Positions 60,277-64,000 of a stretch of DNA of 64,000 bases are shown piece after piece. This stretch comes from Poseidonibacter ostreae (GTDB taxonomy: Bacteria > Campylobacterota > Campylobacteria > Campylobacterales > Arcobacteraceae): the NCBI RefSeq assembly GCF_009208055.1, contig NZ_WFKI01000002.1, positions 58,149 through 122,148 on the forward strand. The letters are read 5' to 3'. The translations under genes were made by a program, and so were the position numbers. The notes beneath the pieces are model-generated. The model had not been told where the DNA came from, ran no database searches, and was given only the letters and a program-made list of their open reading frames with translations. The first letter of the stretch is position 1. Each line of letters opens with the position of its first letter.

Positions 60277-61236
60277 ATGTTAAAGAAACTTGGATTAGTT
60301 ACTATTTTAAGTTCAGTTCTATTTGCAGATACAATATTTGTATCAAATGAAAAAGATAATACTATTTCTGTAATTGATTCAGTTACAAATGAAGTTGTTA
60401 AAACTTATGAAGTAGGTCAAAGACCTAGAGGAATTACACTTACTAGTGATTATTCAAAATTATATATTTGCGCAAGTGATGATGATACTGTTCAAGCAAT
60501 GGATACAAAAACTGGGAAGATTTTATATAATCTTCCCTCAGGAGAAGATCCAGAGCAGTTCTCTTTACATCCAGATGGAACTGAACTTTATATATCAAAT
60601 GAAGATGATGGTATTGTAACAGTTGTAGATACAGTTAATAAAACTGTTATAAAACAGATTGAAGTTGGAATTGAGCCTGAAGGCATGGCTGTAAGTCCAG
60701 ATGGATCTGTAGCTATTAATTCATCTGAAACATCTAACTTTTTACATTGGATTGATACTAAAACTAAAGAGATTATTCATAATACTTTAGTTGATGAAAG
60801 ACCAAGACACATTGAGTTTTCAAAAACTGGAGATAAGGTTTGGGCATCAAGTGAAATTGGTGGAACTGTAATAGTTCTTGATACAAAAACAAAAGAATCA
60901 CTTGGTAAAATTTCTTTTAAAATTCCAGGTATTTATAAAGATAAAATTCAGCCAGTTGGTATTAAACTAACAAGCGATGGTAAATATGCTTTTGTAGCCC
61001 TTGGGCCTGCTAATCATGTAGCAGTAGTTGATGCTAAAACTTATGAAGTTATTAAATATTTATTAGTTGGAAAAAGAGTTTGGCAATTAGGTTTAGCAAA
61101 TAATGAAACAAAACTGTATACTACAAATGGTGTTAGTTCAGATATTTCAATTATTGATGTAGATTCTTTAAAAGTTGAAAAAACAATAAAAGTAGGAAGA
61201 TTCCCATGGGGAATTGCAGTTAAACCAACAAAGTAG
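60277..61236 (+). CDS. PQQ-associated YVTN beta-propeller protein
   Basis: A 319-residue exported protein (signal peptide MLKKLGLVTILSSVLFA) made of YVTN-type blades: IFVSNEKDNTISVIDSVTNE, VGQRPRGITLTSDYSKLYIC, LYISNEDDGIVTVVDTVNKT. It is the PQQ-dependent catabolism-linked propeller found with these ABC genes. It starts 24 bases after the previous gene and is followed five bases later by the ABC ATPase. Confidence 0.85.
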   Translation: MLKKLGLVTILSSVLFADTIFVSNEKDNTISVIDSVTNEVVKTYEVGQRPRGITLTSDYSKLYICASDDDTVQAMDTKTGKILYNLPSGEDPEQFSLHPDGTELYISNEDDGIVTVVDTVNKTVIKQIEVGIEPEGMAVSPDGSVAINSSETSNFLHWIDTKTKEIIHNTLVDERPRHIEFSKTGDKVWASSEIGGTVIVLDTKTKESLGKISFKIPGIYKDKIQPVGIKLTSDGKYAFVALGPANHVAVVDAKTYEVIKYLLVGKRVWQLGLANNETKLYTTNGVSSDISIIDVDSLKVEKTIKVGRFPWGIAVKPTK

Positions 61237-61241
61237 GGTAA

Positions 61242-61961
61242 ATGAAAAATCAGCTTGAAATAAAAAATGTTTCTTATAAATATGATAAAGATTTAGTTTT
61301 AAAAAATATAAACCTAAATATAAAACCCGCATCGTTTTTAGTTCTTTTAGGACTAAATGGTGCAGGAAAATCAACTCTTTTTGCACTAATTACAAGACTA
61401 CTTAAATTGCAAGAGGGCGAAATATTTATAAACTCATTTCCTATTTCAAACTATAAAAAAGCATTAGAAAGTATTGGGATTGTTTTTCAAGAACCAACAC
61501 TAGATTTAGATTTAACAGTAAAACAAAATCTAATCTTTTATGGTTCTTTAAAAGGAATTTCATTTAAAGAAACAATGTCTTCAATACAAGAAGAGTTAAA
61601 AACTTTAGAGTTAGAAGAAAAACTAGATGTAAAAGTTCGTTCTTTAAATGGAGGGCATAGAAGAAGAGTTGAGATTCTTCGTGCATTAATAGATAATCCA
61701 AAACTAATCTTACTTGATGAAGCAACTTCAGGTCTTGATGTGAAAAGTAGATACTCAATCATTTCTTATGTTAAGCAAATAGTAAAAAAAAGAGGTATTT
61801 CTGTTTTATGGATTACTCATTTATTTGATGAAATTGATGATGAAGATGATGTAGCCATTATCAAAAAAGGTGAGATAATTGCTTCTGGAATTGTAAAAGA
61901 TGTTGTAAAAGAAAATAATAAGGATTCATTAACTCAAGTTTTTGAATACCTAACAAAGTAA
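61242..61961 (+). CDS. PQQ-cluster ABC-2 exporter ATP-binding protein
   Basis: A 239-residue ATPase with Walker A GLNGAGKST and Walker B KLILLDEATSGLD. The signature is LNGGHRRRVEILRAL, with Asn-Gly-Gly-His in place of the usual Ser-Gly-Gly-Gln, which is seen in the family of ATPases tied to PQQ alcohol dehydrogenases. It works with the ABC-2 permease behind it. Confidence 0.88.
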   Translation: MKNQLEIKNVSYKYDKDLVLKNINLNIKPASFLVLLGLNGAGKSTLFALITRLLKLQEGEIFINSFPISNYKKALESIGIVFQEPTLDLDLTVKQNLIFYGSLKGISFKETMSSIQEELKTLELEEKLDVKVRSLNGGHRRRVEILRALIDNPKLILLDEATSGLDVKSRYSIISYVKQIVKKRGISVLWITHLFDEIDDEDDVAIIKKGEIIASGIVKDVVKENNKDSLTQVFEYLTK

Positions 61962-61978
61962 AAAGCGAAAGTAGTAAA

Positions 61979-62761
61979 ATGAGAAAACTGTATTATTGTG
62001 CCTTAGGAATCATATATAAAGAATTACTTCGTTTTATAAAACAGAAAAGTAGATTTTTTTCTGCTCTTGTACGACCTTTATTATGGTTATTTATTTTCTC
62101 TGTTGGTTTTAAATCGGCATTAGGTTTAGCAATTATTCCTCCTTATGAAACATATATAACGTATGAAACATATATAGTTCCAGGGCTTATTGGAATGATT
62201 TTACTTTTTAATGGAATGCAAAGTTCACTAGCAATGATTTTTGATAGAGAAATGGGTTCTATGAAAATACTTTTAACATCAAATATTTCAAGGTCATATC
62301 TTTTATTTTGTAAAATGTTTGCAACAGGTATTGTTTCTACAATTCAAGCTAGTGTATTTTTAGTAATCGCTTTTTTTTATGGAATTGATATTCCAACTTT
62401 AGGATATTTTCTTGCAATTCCTGTAATTTTATTTACATCAATTATTTTAAATGCTTTTGCTTTATTTATCTCTTCAGTTATAAAACAGCTTGAAAATTTT
62501 GCTTCAGTTATGAACTTTGTAATTTTCCCAATGTTCTTTTTATCTTCAGCTTTATACCCTTTATGGAAAATAAAAGATTCAAGCCTTTTTTTATATCAAG
62601 TTTGTGTACTAAATCCATTTACTTATATAGTTGAATTTGTAAGATTTACACTATATTTAAAATTTGAATTAAATTCTTTTTTAATTATAATTGCTATCTT
62701 TATAATCACTCTAAGCCTTGCCTTTATAGGCTATAACACTAAAAATGTCTTAAAAAGATAA
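61979..62761 (+). CDS. pedC: PQQ-cluster ABC-2 permease (PedC-like)
   Basis: A 260-residue ABC-2 family permease with six hydrophobic segments; YIVPGLIGMILLFNGMQSSL and FDREMGSMKILLTSNISRSY form the conserved loop and PMFFLSSALYPLWKIKDSSL the last motif. In Pseudomonas, PedC-type exporters accompany phenylethanol/ethanol quinoprotein oxidation. The transported compound is unknown. Confidence 0.87.
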   Translation: MRKLYYCALGIIYKELLRFIKQKSRFFSALVRPLLWLFIFSVGFKSALGLAIIPPYETYITYETYIVPGLIGMILLFNGMQSSLAMIFDREMGSMKILLTSNISRSYLLFCKMFATGIVSTIQASVFLVIAFFYGIDIPTLGYFLAIPVILFTSIILNAFALFISSVIKQLENFASVMNFVIFPMFFLSSALYPLWKIKDSSLFLYQVCVLNPFTYIVEFVRFTLYLKFELNSFLIIIAIFIITLSLAFIGYNTKNVLKR

Positions 62762-62796
62762 AGCTTAAAATTAATAAAAAACTACACTTTTTTTCA

Positions 62797-62816
62797 TGCC
62801 TATATTCAGGCTATAT
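62797..62816 (+). promoter_or_regulatory. Quinoprotein cluster promoter motif (dehydrogenase gene)
   Basis: TGCCTATATTCAGGCTATAT, the weakest copy of the motif (blocks 12 rather than 11 bp apart), with TATATT as -10 candidate, 64 bases upstream of the dehydrogenase start at 62879. Confidence 0.5.
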
Positions 62817-62878
62817 TTCTCATGTATACTTTCAACTAGACAACGAAAAGTTGCCAAGATAACCTTAAGGAGAGAGGA

Positions 62879-64000
62879 ATGGGGAAGAATAAATTTCTGA
62901 ATAATGTAGCTAAAGTTACACTATCTACACTTTTAAGTGCAAGTGCTGTAACAATGTTATCTGCAAATGCTGGTTTTGCACCAGTAACTGATGCTGATAT
63001 TGCAAATGATGCTAAAACTGTTGAAGATGTTGTAACATATGGTTTAGGTCAAAAAGGTCAAAGATATTCATCTTTAGATCAAATTAATAAGAAGACTATT
63101 AAAGATTTAGTTCCAGTATGGAATTTTTCATTTGGTGGTGAAAAACAAAGAGGTCAAGAAGCTCAACCTTTAGTTAAAGATGGTGTTATGTATGTAACTG
63201 CATCTTATTCAAGAATGTATGCTATTGATATAGCAACTGGTGAAGAAATCTGGCAGTACGATGCAAGATTACCAGGTGCTATTTTACCTTGTTGTGATGT
63301 AATAAACAGAGGTCCTGCATTATACCAAAATTTAGTTATTTTTGGAACATTAGATGCAAAATTAGTTGCACTTGATAGAAAAACTGGAAAAGTTAAGTGG
63401 AAAAAGAAAATTGCTAATTATAAAGATGGTTACTCTTATACAGCAGCTCCTTTAATTGTAAAAGGATTACTAATTACTGGAAATTCTGGTGGTGAGTTTG
63501 GTGTTGTTGGACAATTAGATGCAAGAAATCCATTAACTGGTGAAATTGTATGGACTAGACCAATGGTTGAAGGTCATATGGGTACTTTAAATGGTAAAGA
63601 TAATGGAATTACTGGACAAACTAATGCAACTTGGCCAGGTGATTTATGGAAACACGGTGGAGCTGCTCCTTGGAATGGTGTTACTTATGACCCAGATGCA
63701 GATTTAATTTATGTTCCAACTGGAAATCCAGCTCCTTGGAATTCACATGATAGACCAGGTGATAACCTTTATTCTGCTTCAAGAGTAGCAATTAACCCAG
63801 ATACTGGAAAAATTGTTTGGCATTTCCAAACAACTCCAAATGATGGTTGGGATTATGATGGTATTTCTGAATTTGTAGCTTTTGAATACAAAGATAAAAA
63901 TGGAAAAATGATTAAAGCAGGAGCTACTGCTGATAAAAATGGTTTCTTCTATGTATTAGATAGAGTTACAGGTAAATATATTAGATCAACAAATTTTGTT
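62879..64000 (+). CDS. PQQ-dependent alcohol dehydrogenase, lanthanide-type signature, 3' end beyond window
   Basis: The first 374 codons of a quinoprotein methanol/ethanol dehydrogenase. After a signal peptide (about 31 residues) come tryptophan-docking propeller blades. The vicinal disulfide CC is at 138-139 (LPCCDV), metal ligand Glu206 in NSGGEFGVVG, Asn283 in PTGNPAPWN, catalytic Asp325 and the extra Asp327 in NDGWDYDGIS. Asp327 (Ala or Ser in calcium enzymes) is the residue that marks lanthanide-dependent XoxF/PedH-type enzymes. Electron acceptor is probably the PedF-like cytochrome. RBS AAGGAG precedes the ATG. Confidence 0.93.
   Translation, partial: MGKNKFLNNVAKVTLSTLLSASAVTMLSANAGFAPVTDADIANDAKTVEDVVTYGLGQKGQRYSSLDQINKKTIKDLVPVWNFSFGGEKQRGQEAQPLVKDGVMYVTASYSRMYAIDIATGEEIWQYDARLPGAILPCCDVINRGPALYQNLVIFGTLDAKLVALDRKTGKVKWKKKIANYKDGYSYTAAPLIVKGLLITGNSGGEFGVVGQLDARNPLTGEIVWTRPMVEGHMGTLNGKDNGITGQTNATWPGDLWKHGGAAPWNGVTYDPDADLIYVPTGNPAPWNSHDRPGDNLYSASRVAINPDTGKIVWHFQTTPNDGWDYDGISEFVAFEYKDKNGKMIKAGATADKNGFFYVLDRVTGKYIRSTNFV

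Noticed and set aside
55549..62816. The quinoprotein motif as a sigma-54 promoter
   Set aside because: Sigma-54 sites need GG and GC separated by ten bases (GG-N10-GC). The first block here is TGCTA without GG, and the spacing is one base off in four copies.

Overview
The window is AT-rich, densely coded DNA that looks like the chromosome of a free-living Arcobacter-type member of the Campylobacterota. The evidence is the gene order napA-G-H-B-F-L-D (the epsilonproteobacterial arrangement), low-GC codon use, small conserved Campylobacterota proteins and strong short Shine-Dalgarno sites, several of them before TTG or GTG starts. I saw no rRNA, tRNA, CRISPR, phage or insertion-sequence genes.

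Layout. 1-9.2 kb holds housekeeping and general genes: a split threonine/serine or dicarboxylate exporter, coaX-hisG-methyltransferase, an FmdE-like protein, trpS, a TAXI-type binding protein and serS. It ends in a 0.5-kb gene-poor gap containing two related hairpin elements. 9.2-17.3 kb is the periplasmic nitrate reductase operon on the minus strand. 17.3-25.1 kb holds a TrpD2-like protein, a cupin regulator, a LysE exporter, serine dehydratase and an aapJQMP-type amino-acid ABC transporter. 25.3-42.9 kb is a denitrification island: siroheme/heme d1 synthesis (fused Lrp-type siroheme decarboxylase, Met8/CysG-N, NirE/CobA, NirF, NirJ), cytochromes, nirS, norCB with two unexplained small membrane proteins, two Crp/Fnr regulators, a NarX/PilJ-like sensor, a second TrpD2-like protein and moaA. 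43-52.5 kb is housekeeping (rpsO, Rrf2 regulator, DHH phosphoesterase, two-component system, PpiC, fbaA, M15 peptidase, pepA). 52.5-64 kb is a quinoprotein (PQQ) alcohol-oxidation cluster ending in a PQQ alcohol dehydrogenase that runs off the right edge.

How the genes work together. Nap reduces nitrate to nitrite, NirS reduces nitrite to NO and NorCB reduces NO to N2O. No nosZ is in the window. The heme d1 route from uroporphyrinogen III is nearly all here, and moaA supports molybdenum cofactor for NapA. Seven promoters of these genes (napA, the TrpD2-like gene, the siroheme decarboxylase, the siroheme synthase, a crp/fnr gene, the nirC-J-F-E operon and the nor operon) carry a TTGAy-N4-rTCAA type box centred exactly 32 bp upstream of a -10 hexamer, the class II activator position. 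This points to one Crp/Fnr-family denitrification regulon. Both Crp/Fnr proteins encoded here have the FNR-like E-x-x-S-R recognition helix but lack the Fe-S cysteines of FNR.

The PQQ cluster combines a dehydrogenase with the lanthanide-type Asp-Tyr-Asp signature, cytochrome c550, a SoxYZ-like carrier, a metallo-hydrolase, two solute-binding proteins, a beta-propeller, an ABC-2 exporter and a taurine/nitrate-type ABC importer. Its transcripts share a promoter motif, GCTA-N7-GCTAyA, which overlaps the -10 region and occurs five times in the three intergenic regions of the cluster.
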